From Pseudomonadota bacterium (GTDB lineage Bacteria > Desulfobacterota > Desulfobacteria > Desulfobacterales > RPRI01): a stretch of DNA of 64,000 nt. The DNA is taken from NCBI GenBank assembly GCA_018817425.1, contig JAHITX010000007.1, positions 108,862-172,861 on the forward strand, in the 5' to 3' direction. Below are positions 53,801 to 62,410 of this stretch, in pieces. Below the pieces are notes generated by a model. It did not search any database. It saw only the letters and a program-made list of their open reading frames with translations, and was not told the DNA's origin. How positions within the stretch are numbered: the first letter of the stretch is position 1; every line of letters starts with the position of its first letter. A program made the position numbers and the translations under genes.

Positions 53801-55522
53801 TCATCTTTTATCAGCGTCTGAAGGGTCTATGTAAAGAACATTTGCTACTAAATCCTGGTTTTCAGAAAAAGCGGCATTCGAAAATGTGAAAGTACTGCCT
53901 CCGGGAAACACCCATGTGTTTGAACCATTGAGCATATCACAAATTTTTTGTGCATCATTTCTCAAAAAATCTCCTATCCATTCTTTGTAAGTGTCTTTAA
54001 TTTTATCAACAACATCGTTAATTTGGTCTAAAGTTATAAGTTTTAACCACTTGTCAGGATCCGGTTTTTCTGAGTTATCAGTGATAACGGGATCAGATTC
54101 TGACACCGTAATTGTCCCATTGCTATCAACACCAATTGTATATACTGTTTGCGATGTGAAACTGGCCCAATTGCCGCTGGCTGTGCCACCATCAACATTT
54201 AAATAACAATGGGCATGTATGTCGGTTTCAATCGTGATAGACGTTCCTTCAATATACACATCTGATTGCGCAGTATATTCAACCTTGAACTCTCCCCAAT
54301 TACCAAAAGTATCTTTGCTTTCATCAGACTTATAATATTGATAGGTTAGTATATGCGTTCCACCATCCGGAACGATATCAAAACTAAAATCCGAATCATC
54401 ACTTTCATATCCCCATTCAAAATATGCTTCCGTAAGGTTTACATGAAAATGCACATGAGGCTTTTTTGAAATAGAACTTAAAGATGATGATAATAATTTG
54501 ATTAAAAAATTTACAAAAGTCGTTCTGTTTATCGCCATAACACCCGCGTACTGGGTAATATCTCCGATATCGATCCAGTTCCATGTGAATTGCACCGGCG
54601 CCGGCATTGAATCACCATTAGACATCACCAGGTAATTAAGAGTATAGGCGTCATAATCTGATGTACCATTGCCATCGCTGCTTTTATAAGACGATATTTC
54701 AAAATTCAGATCGGTTGGGATAAGTGAAGCATTATCAGGAAATGGCTGGCTTGAAATTACACTAAGCCCTAACATTATGCCTCCGTCTTCGCTCAAACCT
54801 GCAATATAAGTATTAATAAAGACTGTCGTCATATACACATAAGTCTGGCTTGTCGGGTCTATACCCGATATAGTTGGTATATTACTTAACCCGGCAGTAT
54901 TTAAATCTAAAAATAATTGTTGCACGCTGAACAGATCTATTCCAAGATTTTTAATTTCCTCCTGGGTCTCTTCAGGTAACTTGCTAAAATGGTTATTAAT
55001 GTCATCGCTTTGCAAATTAAGATCGACGGTAAAGCTAAAACACCAGGGTGTTGTGCTATCGTCCTGGGATTTATTCAACCATATTGAGGGTCCATATACA
55101 GCGGGCTCTACAGCAATAATCTTAAATTGTTTGCACACCATATTATAAGTTACGTTCGATCCTTGCTGGTCCATGTTTATGACTGGAGGAATGTCGGCAA
55201 CAGGAAAATCCGGAATACCTGTTTCAATTTGAAAAGCAAATAAAAAATATAAATCAGTTAAAGCTGTAATTCTTCGATCTGTAGTAGCAGTACCATCCGG
55301 TATTGTAAAAGGATCAAACCCAACTGTGTTCACTAGTTCATCATAGTCAGTCAATACAGGTATTTGATTTTCCTGATCATAAACATATGCTTGCGTAAAA
55401 GGGGTTCCGGAATAACCGGATAACCACTGTTCCATAGCAGCATTTACAGATGCCTCGGTAACAGCCAGCACCATGTCGTATCCATATTGAGAGTTTGATA
55501 AATCTGATTGACTTGCGCTCAT
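53801..55522 (-). CDS. P47/TULIP-like protein of unknown function
   Basis: 573 aa, no signal peptide. After MSASQSDLSNSQ comes YGYDMVLAVTEASVNAAMEQ, which resembles the YGWD-x-hydrophobic-x5-VN start of P47/OrfX-type TULIP proteins in botulinum toxin loci. Further blocks: NVTYNMVCKQFKIIAVEP, WCFSFTVDLNLQ, VQFTWNWIDIGDI and HVHFHVNLTEAYFEWG, alternating beta sheet as expected for lipid-binding TULIP domains; the C-terminus ends FSNAAFSENQDLVANVLY. AAAGGAG precedes the ATG. Paired with the 1126-aa protein. Lipid or hydrophobic-ligand binding is inferred by analogy only. Confidence 0.6.
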   Translation of the reverse strand: MSASQSDLSNSQYGYDMVLAVTEASVNAAMEQWLSGYSGTPFTQAYVYDQENQIPVLTDYDELVNTVGFDPFTIPDGTATTDRRITALTDLYFLFAFQIETGIPDFPVADIPPVINMDQQGSNVTYNMVCKQFKIIAVEPAVYGPSIWLNKSQDDSTTPWCFSFTVDLNLQSDDINNHFSKLPEETQEEIKNLGIDLFSVQQLFLDLNTAGLSNIPTISGIDPTSQTYVYMTTVFINTYIAGLSEDGGIMLGLSVISSQPFPDNASLIPTDLNFEISSYKSSDGNGTSDYDAYTLNYLVMSNGDSMPAPVQFTWNWIDIGDITQYAGVMAINRTTFVNFLIKLLSSSLSSISKKPHVHFHVNLTEAYFEWGYESDDSDFSFDIVPDGGTHILTYQYYKSDESKDTFGNWGEFKVEYTAQSDVYIEGTSITIETDIHAHCYLNVDGGTASGNWASFTSQTVYTIGVDSNGTITVSESDPVITDNSEKPDPDKWLKLITLDQINDVVDKIKDTYKEWIGDFLRNDAQKICDMLNGSNTWVFPGGSTFTFSNAAFSENQDLVANVLYIDPSDADKR

Positions 55523-55583
55523 AACTTCTCCTTTATCTGTAAGCTATTTATTAAATATTTAGTAGTTTTGATAGTTTTAAATA

Positions 55584-55790
55584 TTAAAAAAACAAAAGCC
55601 CCGTGCTTCAATTGTATGAAGATCGGGGCTTTTTAGTATCCGGTCATATTAAATCCTTAAGAGCGTGTAGAAAAATTATATCAGATTATTAATTCCAGAA
55701 AATGTTAAAATAACGCAATTTATATAATGAGCAAAAATACATAGGTTTTGTTAACACTTTGCATCAATTAATTCAATAAAAAAACTGAAC
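55584..55790. repeat. Direct repeat flanking the P47-like cassette, copy B (uninterrupted)
   Basis: Matches copy A at both ends without the ~190-bp insertion. It lies 60 bp upstream of the P47-like gene and its far end runs into a HigA-like remnant. The repeat includes a terminator, so anything transcribed from further right would stop before the cassette; the cassette promoter must lie between 55523 and 55593 or read through. Confidence 0.8.
55594..55633. terminator. Bidirectional terminator hairpin (copy B)
   Basis: AAAAGCCCCG / CGGGGCTTTT stem with inner CTTCA / TGAAG pairs; T-runs on both strands. Sits just upstream of the cassette start, so it insulates the cassette or, if transcription starts further right, could act as an attenuator. 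Confidence 0.7.
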
Positions 55791-55907
55791 ATACATCCAA
55801 AAGTCTGCCGACATTCCAAAAGCCTTAGCCAGTCTTAATGCTGTACTATGAGTGATTCCACGCCTCCCATTTACTATTTCATTTATTCGTTGATGATGGG
55901 AAGAATC
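55773..55907 (-). pseudogene. HigA-like (XRE) antitoxin remnant
   Basis: The minus-strand frame reads HHQRINEIVNGRRGITHSTA then LRLAKAFGMSADFWM, a typical HigA-type HTH ending (LR-LA-x-F-G-x-S-x-x-F-W). The N-terminal half is missing (stop TAA just upstream at 55908-55910) and the end runs into repeat copy B. No HigB toxin remains next to it. Confidence 0.72.
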
Positions 55908-56021
55908 TTAACAAGAAAATTAAGCTAAAGCAGATTTAGCTTGTAAACAGGGAAAATAAAAGTATGATAATTTAATTAAGCCTTTTAAATTTATCATCAA
56001 TTTATTATTGGAGATACCCAT

Positions 56022-58595
56022 ATGAAAAAAGCCCTTATTACCATAGGAATCATTCTGGCTCTTATTCTCTGTGTCATTATTATTCTGCCGTTTGTGATTG
56101 ATATTAACGCTATTGTGGCAAAACAAATTCCAACCATCGAAAAACAGTTAAACCGGAAAGTTGTTATTGGTGATGTTAAATTAACGATACTTACCGGTGT
56201 GGGAGCAGAAATCAGAAATGTCAAAATCTCCAACAGCCCGGATTTTAAACAGCAAGACTTTGTCAGTATCGACAGTTTAAAAGCCACGGTACAAGTTCTG
56301 CCACTACTTAAAAAAAAGTTTCTGATTTCTTCCGTATCAATCAATACTCCTTCAATACTGATTGAAAGAGATGCAAAAGGCAAATTTAATTTTTCCGATA
56401 TGACCCCAACGAAACCGCCTGAAAAAGCTCCTCCTTCAAAGCCGCAAAAAAAAGACGAAACAGAAAACCCGAAAGCGGCTCTTGAAAATATTTTCGTATC
56501 CAAAATTTCTATAACAAATGGAAATTTTAAATTTATTGACGCTTACAATACTAAAACTGCCAAAGAAATTGCTTTGGATAAATTCAACCTTACAATGAAA
56601 GCGGTTTCATTATCTGAAAAAATCAACATTGATTTTGAAACAGATGTTTATGCAAGTCCAAAGGCAGGACATGTTTTGCTTTCGGGTAATATTGGCCCCA
56701 TCGGCCAAAAGCCGGTACCTGAAAATATTCCCGTTGATCTGACTTTATCTGTTGATGATGTCAATCTATCCCATCTTATGCAATATGTTAAAGGGCTTAA
56801 TATCAAATCCGGCGCTGTTGATGTCAAAATGGATTTAAAAGGACGTTTGAGCGATAATCTTCAATGCCGCCTCGGCATTGACTGGGACAAGCTGGACTTA
56901 ATACTGGCAGACAAAACCAAAAAAGAATCAGCTCCACAGCTCTTAATGGACGGCTCATGGAAAATCGAGGCCAATATTCTGTCAAAAAGCTTGGCTGAAG
57001 ATTTAAGCTTTAAAGCCGGCGTGGATGCAACAAAAGGAAAAATTGCGTTTGGGAATCTATTCCAAAAGGAAGCGGGAATACCTCTATCACTCAATATAAA
57101 CGGTCTTTATAAAAAAGATATTCTAAAAGTTGACAATCTTGAATTAATCTTAAATAAAATAATACTTACCGGCTTAGCCGATATTTCCAATTTTGCCGAT
57201 CCGTCTATTAATGGAACCTTAAAGATGGCCCCTACCCCGCTGGATGCGCTGGCTCCGATTCTGCCCTCATTAAAAGCTTATAAACTCGAAGGAGACCTGG
57301 CGCTTTCCGATGTCCGTTTCAAAGGAAAAATCGATAAACTCAAAAATCTTACCGGTGTAACCGCCGGTTTAACCCTGAAAAACGGAAGCGCCACATCCGC
57401 CGAACTCGGGAAAAAGTTTGAAAGCATTCAGGTAGCTGTAAATATAGCTGATAATGCCGTTAAGATACAAAATACATCGCTTCGTATCGGGCCTTCTGAT
57501 CTAAGCCTTAATGCAACCATACGAAACATTATGAAACCGGACATTACATTCAACCTTGCTTCTAATTATCTCGATATTGACACACTGATGCCCGCATCCG
57601 CGAAAGAAAAACAAAAATCTAAAAAAAAGGAACCTAAAACGGGCGAATCAAAAGCGGCCGAATCAAAAACAATAGCAATAACACCCGAAAAGCAAAAAGC
57701 CCCGGATTTAAAAGCGCTTGGAAAGATTTCCATTAAAAAATGCAAATACAATAAATCAGATTTTGAAAATGTTTCAGCTGAAATCCAATACGAAAACGCG
57801 GTTGCCACATTAAAAAATATAAGTTTTGACAGCTTCGATGGTAACATAAAAGCAAACGCAAAAGTAAATCTCAGCGATATGCAATCTCCGAAATGGGATA
57901 TGGATCTTGCTACAAAAAACATCAATGTGAATAAAGTCCTGAATCAATTTACCAGTATGCAAGATACTCTTTTTGGAAACATCAACAGCAATTTCAGCAT
58001 TCAGGGAAAAGGAGCAGACTGGAATATAATTTCAAAAAGTCTTGCAGGAAAAGGTTCTGCCGACATTACCAACGGGAAACTCGCCAATGTAAATATATTG
58101 GATGCCGTATCCGAAAGTCTTCTAAAATTTAAAGGATTAAACATGGTGGCACAAGCCATCGCACCGGAAAAACAAAAAAGCTTAAACGAAACTGCATTTA
58201 AAGACCTTGCAGGAAAATTTAGTATCGAGGCAGGAAAAATCGCACTTGATACCATGAAAATATCCGCAAATGATTTTATACTATCCGGTAAAGGCTCCAT
58301 TGGCCTTGATAAATCCCTTGATTTGAATACGGCAGTACTTCTTACTAAATCCGCATCCGAGCGTTTCCAAAAAGACAAGACATTAAAATACCTTTTAAAT
58401 AATGATCAGCAACTGGAAATTCCCTGCACCATCAAAGGTGATGTAACATCTCCACAAATCGCGGCAGACGGAAACAGCCTTAACCGCCTGCTTGGAAATG
58501 CCGCATCAAAGGTTGTACAAGAACAGGTTCAAAAAAAGCTTGACGGGAAAGTGGGAAAAGAACTCAATAATGTTTTAAAAAATATATTCAAATGA
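56022..58595 (+). CDS. AsmA-family protein
   Basis: 857 aa. N-terminal TM anchor (KKALITIGIILALILCVIIILPFVI) followed by the AsmA domain (AKQIPTIEKQLNRKVVIGDV, GAEIRNVKISNSPDF). Long repeated beta-taco-like body; a Lys/Glu-rich linker (KKKEPKTGESKAAESK) around residue 545; C-terminal AsmA_2-like region with AGKGSADITNGKLANVNIL and FILSGKGSIGLDKSLDL. GGAG 8 bases upstream of the ATG. These periplasmic proteins span the envelope and affect lipid transport and outer-membrane assembly. Confidence 0.88.
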   Translation: MKKALITIGIILALILCVIIILPFVIDINAIVAKQIPTIEKQLNRKVVIGDVKLTILTGVGAEIRNVKISNSPDFKQQDFVSIDSLKATVQVLPLLKKKFLISSVSINTPSILIERDAKGKFNFSDMTPTKPPEKAPPSKPQKKDETENPKAALENIFVSKISITNGNFKFIDAYNTKTAKEIALDKFNLTMKAVSLSEKINIDFETDVYASPKAGHVLLSGNIGPIGQKPVPENIPVDLTLSVDDVNLSHLMQYVKGLNIKSGAVDVKMDLKGRLSDNLQCRLGIDWDKLDLILADKTKKESAPQLLMDGSWKIEANILSKSLAEDLSFKAGVDATKGKIAFGNLFQKEAGIPLSLNINGLYKKDILKVDNLELILNKIILTGLADISNFADPSINGTLKMAPTPLDALAPILPSLKAYKLEGDLALSDVRFKGKIDKLKNLTGVTAGLTLKNGSATSAELGKKFESIQVAVNIADNAVKIQNTSLRIGPSDLSLNATIRNIMKPDITFNLASNYLDIDTLMPASAKEKQKSKKKEPKTGESKAAESKTIAITPEKQKAPDLKALGKISIKKCKYNKSDFENVSAEIQYENAVATLKNISFDSFDGNIKANAKVNLSDMQSPKWDMDLATKNINVNKVLNQFTSMQDTLFGNINSNFSIQGKGADWNIISKSLAGKGSADITNGKLANVNILDAVSESLLKFKGLNMVAQAIAPEKQKSLNETAFKDLAGKFSIEAGKIALDTMKISANDFILSGKGSIGLDKSLDLNTAVLLTKSASERFQKDKTLKYLLNNDQQLEIPCTIKGDVTSPQIAADGNSLNRLLGNAASKVVQEQVQKKLDGKVGKELNNVLKNIFK

Positions 58596-58642
58596 TTTAT
58601 GGAAATTTCCATTCTATAAATCACAAAAACCGATAGGAAATT

Positions 58643-58674
58643 AAAAGTCCCCGTTGCAAGTAACGGGGACTTTT
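58643..58674 (+). terminator. Strong intrinsic terminator after the AsmA gene
   Basis: AAAAGTCCCCGTT and AACGGGGACTTTT pair perfectly over 13 bases with a 6-base loop; the T-run follows on the plus strand. 47 bases after the AsmA stop. Confidence 0.9.
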
Positions 58675-59279
58675 ATATTAATCAGGCAAACCGCTTTAAT
58701 TAGCATTGATAGGCAATACACACTTCAATTTCCGCCACAAGCGACAAAGTAAGTGCTCCTGCGGCGCGTAATGCCTTGATTATATATTGCCTCAGTATGA
58801 TTGCTTATTGGGAGGGTACTGAAGGCAGCTATTGTAACCTGGGTAATTGCCTCAATGTCTGAAGTAGTTTCTTTTCTTATGAATATCTAAATCTCCGGTT
58901 TATTTTAACTTTGCTGTTCCTGCAAGCCGGTCAACGTTTCATCTGCTACACTGACAAGTTGGGCAATGCAGCAGATGGTGCAGTTGCAGTATTTTTGAGT
59001 CCGAATCAATTGTTTACATTCAAAATCGGCAAAACCTAAAAACCTTATAGCGTTATATAGTAAAAGAGAAGAAGAAAATACTTCCACACATAGTATAAAA
59101 ATAATTTATTATCGTGTAGATAAAAAAATAGTCTCCTAATAGCATAACGTGGAATTTACGACAAAACACCATTTGATAAAAAGAGACTATTAAAATAATT
59201 GATTAAGTTACCAAATATGACTATTTTTGTCAATTTCGTTCGGCAATACGCAACAAATCTTGGTGAATGTAATTTTTGG
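58675..59279. other. Intergenic stretch with decayed sequence
   Basis: No intact gene. A minus-strand frame at about 58726-58790 reads IIKALRAAGALTLSLVAEIE..., perhaps a fragment, but I cannot place it. At 59130-59175 TAGTCTC and GAGACTA form an inverted repeat on either side of a ~40-base spacer; on the minus strand it is followed by a run of T, so it may be the end of the transposase remnant. Confidence 0.4.
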
Positions 59280-59639
59280 TTATCGGATTGAGGAATATAG
59301 AAAAGTTTGCTGAAACATTGTGATAGAGACGGAAAAGTTATTAACAAAAGTCATTAAGTTCAACAATACATATAAGGATTGGATACATTTGTCAGGGTCA
59401 ATAATAAATTCCAGCAGGCTTTCAAATGAAGGAAATATAAGAATCCTTATTGTGCAGCGCAATTGATTCCAGTATTCTTTCCAGGAAGTGAACTTGGCCC
59501 GAAACTTTTGATAACCAGGATCTGATAGTTCCATGATCTGGTGCGTGAAGAAAGTAAGAAAATTGAAAAGCAGCAAATTATAAGATAGGTATTTATCCCC
59601 ATGGCCAAAATTGTGTTCAAGATGGTAGTTCCTGCTTGC
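59280..59639 (-). pseudogene. Transposase C-terminal remnant (YHLEHNFGHG type)
   Basis: From 59639 the frame reads ASRNYHLEHNFGHGDKYLSY, then LLLFNFLTFFTHQI, ELSDPGYQKFRAKFTSWKEY and RCTIRILIFPSFESLLEF. The R-x-YHLEHNFGHG motif is typical of the C-terminus of one group of DDE transposases. A TGA precedes the block and the catalytic core is missing. Family not assigned more closely. Confidence 0.65.
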
Positions 59640-59735
59640 TCAGCTGCGCCAGTATATTATCCATTTGCTTTCTCCTCGAAAAAGCATGGTCTTGTCAGAA
59701 GTTTTTACTTATTTTAGCCTGCATTCATAAAGAGA

Positions 59736-60557
59736 TTAAAACACCTTGAGCAGTTTGTTGGCATTTAAACCAAGTATCCCTTCAATAACTGATGGGTCAA
59801 GGGGCAGGGTCTTTATGTGGTCGACATTCTTTTTAATGGATGTTATATCTGGATAATCCGATCCGAAAATTATTTTAGGTCCGATTCTCCCTATCCGTGG
59901 AAAATATTCAAGGAGTTTAGCAGGAGGTAATCCGGATATTTCAAGATATATGTTTTTATGTAAAGAAGCCAGCGTAAATGCCTTATCATACCAAAAGCCC
60001 CTTCCCGCATGGGCCATAACAATATTGAGCTCCGGGAAGTCTACAGCTACTTCATCCAAATAAATAGGGTCGCAATACTTCAGCTTAACCCCCTTGAAAA
60101 CAGAAGTTCCTATATGATATAGTATCGGAATTCCCAATCTCTGTGCTGAAGAATATAGGGGATATATATTTTGATGATTCGGGTAAAAATGCTGATAGCT
60201 TGGCCATAGCTTTAATCCTTTAAAGCCTTCTTTAACAAGTTTTTCCAGCATCACATCCATATGAACATCAAGAACTGGATTTATACTGCAAAAGGGAACC
60301 AGTCTGGGTTCTCCCTTGCACAGTGAAGCCACAAATTCGTTAGACACTATCCCTGTCACAGTTGGGATTCTTTCCGCAAGCAATACCGCATAGTCTATTT
60401 CTTCCTCATCAAGAAATGATAGTATATCGCTGGCGGTGGGGATGCTTGCAAATCGTTTGGCCCATGCAGGGTTCCTTTTTTTCAACAATCCCATAGGCTG
60501 GGGCAAAAAGTCAAAGATCGGACTGACCGGATGATAGTGAAAATCAACAATTTTCAT
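59736..60557 (-). CDS. Amidohydrolase (PF04909-type)
   Basis: 273 aa from the ATG at 60557 (a GTG immediately upstream, at 60560, is an alternative). Metal motif DFHYHPV at the start, YHIGTSV and MAHAGRG for the later His ligands and FGSDYPD for the catalytic Asp, a full amidohydrolase-2 set. Members include decarboxylases and ring-opening hydrolases in aromatic and cyclic-acid catabolism. 14 bp after the acyl-CoA ligase, likely co-transcribed; substrate unknown. Confidence 0.88.
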   Translation of the reverse strand: MKIVDFHYHPVSPIFDFLPQPMGLLKKRNPAWAKRFASIPTASDILSFLDEEEIDYAVLLAERIPTVTGIVSNEFVASLCKGEPRLVPFCSINPVLDVHMDVMLEKLVKEGFKGLKLWPSYQHFYPNHQNIYPLYSSAQRLGIPILYHIGTSVFKGVKLKYCDPIYLDEVAVDFPELNIVMAHAGRGFWYDKAFTLASLHKNIYLEISGLPPAKLLEYFPRIGRIGPKIIFGSDYPDITSIKKNVDHIKTLPLDPSVIEGILGLNANKLLKVF

Positions 60558-60571
60558 CACTGTTTAAACCT

Positions 60572-62290
60572 TTATAATATCTTACCCTGTTCTATGAACT
60601 TATCAATCATAGACTGAGTAATTAAGCCTTCAGTCAAAAGCTTATTGGCTATATCCTTACCCAGAGCCATCTTATGTATCTTATCACCTAACATTGGAAA
60701 AGATTCTACTATCTCAAGCCGCTCCGGCAGCTTATATTTGGCAAGCTTTCTCTCAGTGAGAAATGAAACCATTTCAAGAAAGGTGAAAGTAGTTTCTCCT
60801 TTCTTGAGGATGATATAAGCGCAAGCCTTCTCTCCATAATCAGAGCTAGGCATTGAAACAATGCACACATTTGACACTTTTGGATGAGCGTTAAGCATCC
60901 CTTCGATTTCAGCAGGGAAGATGTTCTGACCAGCGCGCAATATCATATCCCTGGTACGTCCGGCGAGCCAGATATCTCCATCCTCATCCATTCGCGCAAG
61001 ATCTTCTGTATCGAACCAGCCCCCCTTGCCCAGTGTGCCGCCAAAAGCCTGTTTCGTTTTCTCCGGATCGTTGTAGTAGCCGGCGCCAACACCACCACCA
61101 CTGATAATGAGCTTTCCAACCTCACCTCGTGGCAATTCATTGCCTTCATCATCAACTATTTTAGGATGAACCCTACGTCCGCCCCTGCCAACAGAGCCAA
61201 ATCTCTTTTCTCTTGGGATATCCACATCACTGCCGAGTATCCCCTGGATCTCGTTTACACCATAATAAGTTATTAGAGGTACGCCAAACCTATCCTCTAC
61301 TTCCTCCAATAATCCAGCAGGGAAGGGAGCACCGGCATGACCGACGAAACGCAGGGAACTCAGATTATATTTATCAAAAGCGTGATGCCTTGCCATCTGT
61401 ATGGAATGGAGAGGAAAACCACCATAATATGTTCCCCTCTCCCTCTCTATGGCTTTGAGAACTTCCTCCGGATCCCCCCAGTCAACCAAGATGATTTTAC
61501 CTGCAACAGTAACCAGTGCGTGTATTACCCCTTCCGAAGGGCCGGAGAAGCAAAATGCAGCGGTGATTCCTATATCATCTCTTGTCAGTCTCCAGTGGTT
61601 TACGAACTCCAGTCCGGTGGATATGTTACAGTTCGGGGAGAGCATACCAATCTTGGGCATGCCTGTAGTACCGGTCGTTGATACCATCTGCCATACCTCA
61701 AAGGGGTCGCCCCTGGTTTTATAGAGGTAAGCCGGGGTATATTTCTCCTCTATGGGTGTATTTATTATCTCCTCCACAGAAATTACGTCTTCAGGCAATT
61801 TCTCAAGCCCATAACCGCTTATGAGGAAGATGTGCTCAAACTTGGGGAATTTGCCACTGGCACGAAATTCGTTAAACATCTTGTAGTGGTTAAAATGTCG
61901 AAACTCAAAGCAGGTTACCGCAGCAACTGCATTCGTGAATTCGATAAAATGAGCTATCTCAGCTTCCCTGTTAGTAGGCATAGAGTAGAGATGCACCAGT
62001 CCAGCCTTCTCACAAGCGACCCATAGAGCTATATTCTCAATACAGTTTGGCAATTGCCCAATAACCACGTCATCCCTGTTTAAGCCTATCTCAATGAGGC
62101 CAAGAGCAAGCCTATCTGTTATTTGCTTAATCTTTGCCCAGGACACCCTCATTCTGGCATCAACAAATGCCTCCTCATCCGGCCACCTCCTGGCATTGTA
62201 TTCAAAGATATCCACCCAGCCTCTATGAGCCCACTGACCATCCCCTATATACATATCCTTCAGTTCATCGTAATCTCGAACCGGCTTCAC
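60572..62290 (-). CDS. AMP-forming acyl-CoA ligase
   Basis: 572 aa. The start is placed at the GTG at 62290, which has AGGAGG 5 bases upstream; the TTG at 62305 overlaps that site. ANL-family motifs: TTGTTGMPKIGMLS (P-loop-like), YGVNEIQG, WFDTEDLARMDEDG and the C-terminal hinge RTRDMILRAGQNIFP with the catalytic Lys region KYKLPERLEIV. Activates a carboxylic acid as acyl-AMP then acyl-CoA. Neighbours (amidohydrolase, DUF1329, DUF1302) point to catabolism of a hydrophobic compound. Confidence 0.92.
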   Translation of the reverse strand: MKPVRDYDELKDMYIGDGQWAHRGWVDIFEYNARRWPDEEAFVDARMRVSWAKIKQITDRLALGLIEIGLNRDDVVIGQLPNCIENIALWVACEKAGLVHLYSMPTNREAEIAHFIEFTNAVAAVTCFEFRHFNHYKMFNEFRASGKFPKFEHIFLISGYGLEKLPEDVISVEEIINTPIEEKYTPAYLYKTRGDPFEVWQMVSTTGTTGMPKIGMLSPNCNISTGLEFVNHWRLTRDDIGITAAFCFSGPSEGVIHALVTVAGKIILVDWGDPEEVLKAIERERGTYYGGFPLHSIQMARHHAFDKYNLSSLRFVGHAGAPFPAGLLEEVEDRFGVPLITYYGVNEIQGILGSDVDIPREKRFGSVGRGGRRVHPKIVDDEGNELPRGEVGKLIISGGGVGAGYYNDPEKTKQAFGGTLGKGGWFDTEDLARMDEDGDIWLAGRTRDMILRAGQNIFPAEIEGMLNAHPKVSNVCIVSMPSSDYGEKACAYIILKKGETTFTFLEMVSFLTERKLAKYKLPERLEIVESFPMLGDKIHKMALGKDIANKLLTEGLITQSMIDKFIEQGKIL

Positions 62291-62310
62291 TTTCACCTCC
62301 TGCAAATTGG

Positions 62311-62345
62311 AGGGCGAGAATATATGGCTTATGCGATCTCGCCCT
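62311..62345. terminator. Hairpin between the DUF1329 gene and the acyl-CoA ligase
   Basis: AGGGCGAGA and TCTCGCCCT form a 9-bp stem with a ~17-base loop, followed by TTTT on the plus strand. It lies 20 bases upstream of the ligase start. On the minus strand (the direction of the genes) no T-run follows, so it may be an mRNA-stabilising or attenuating hairpin rather than a terminator. Confidence 0.45.
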
Positions 62346-62410
62346 TTTTCCCGAGCTTATTAACCATAGCCTGAGTGTCTATCACCTTATCTTCATTAAG
62401 AACAGAGTGC

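Noticed and set aside
49948..55790. Treating the cassette as a prophage or integrative element
   Set aside because: No integrase, tRNA attachment site or structural phage genes were seen; only the direct repeats support mobility.
59280..59639. Assigning the transposase remnant to a named IS family
   Set aside because: Only the C-terminal motif survives and it occurs in more than one family.
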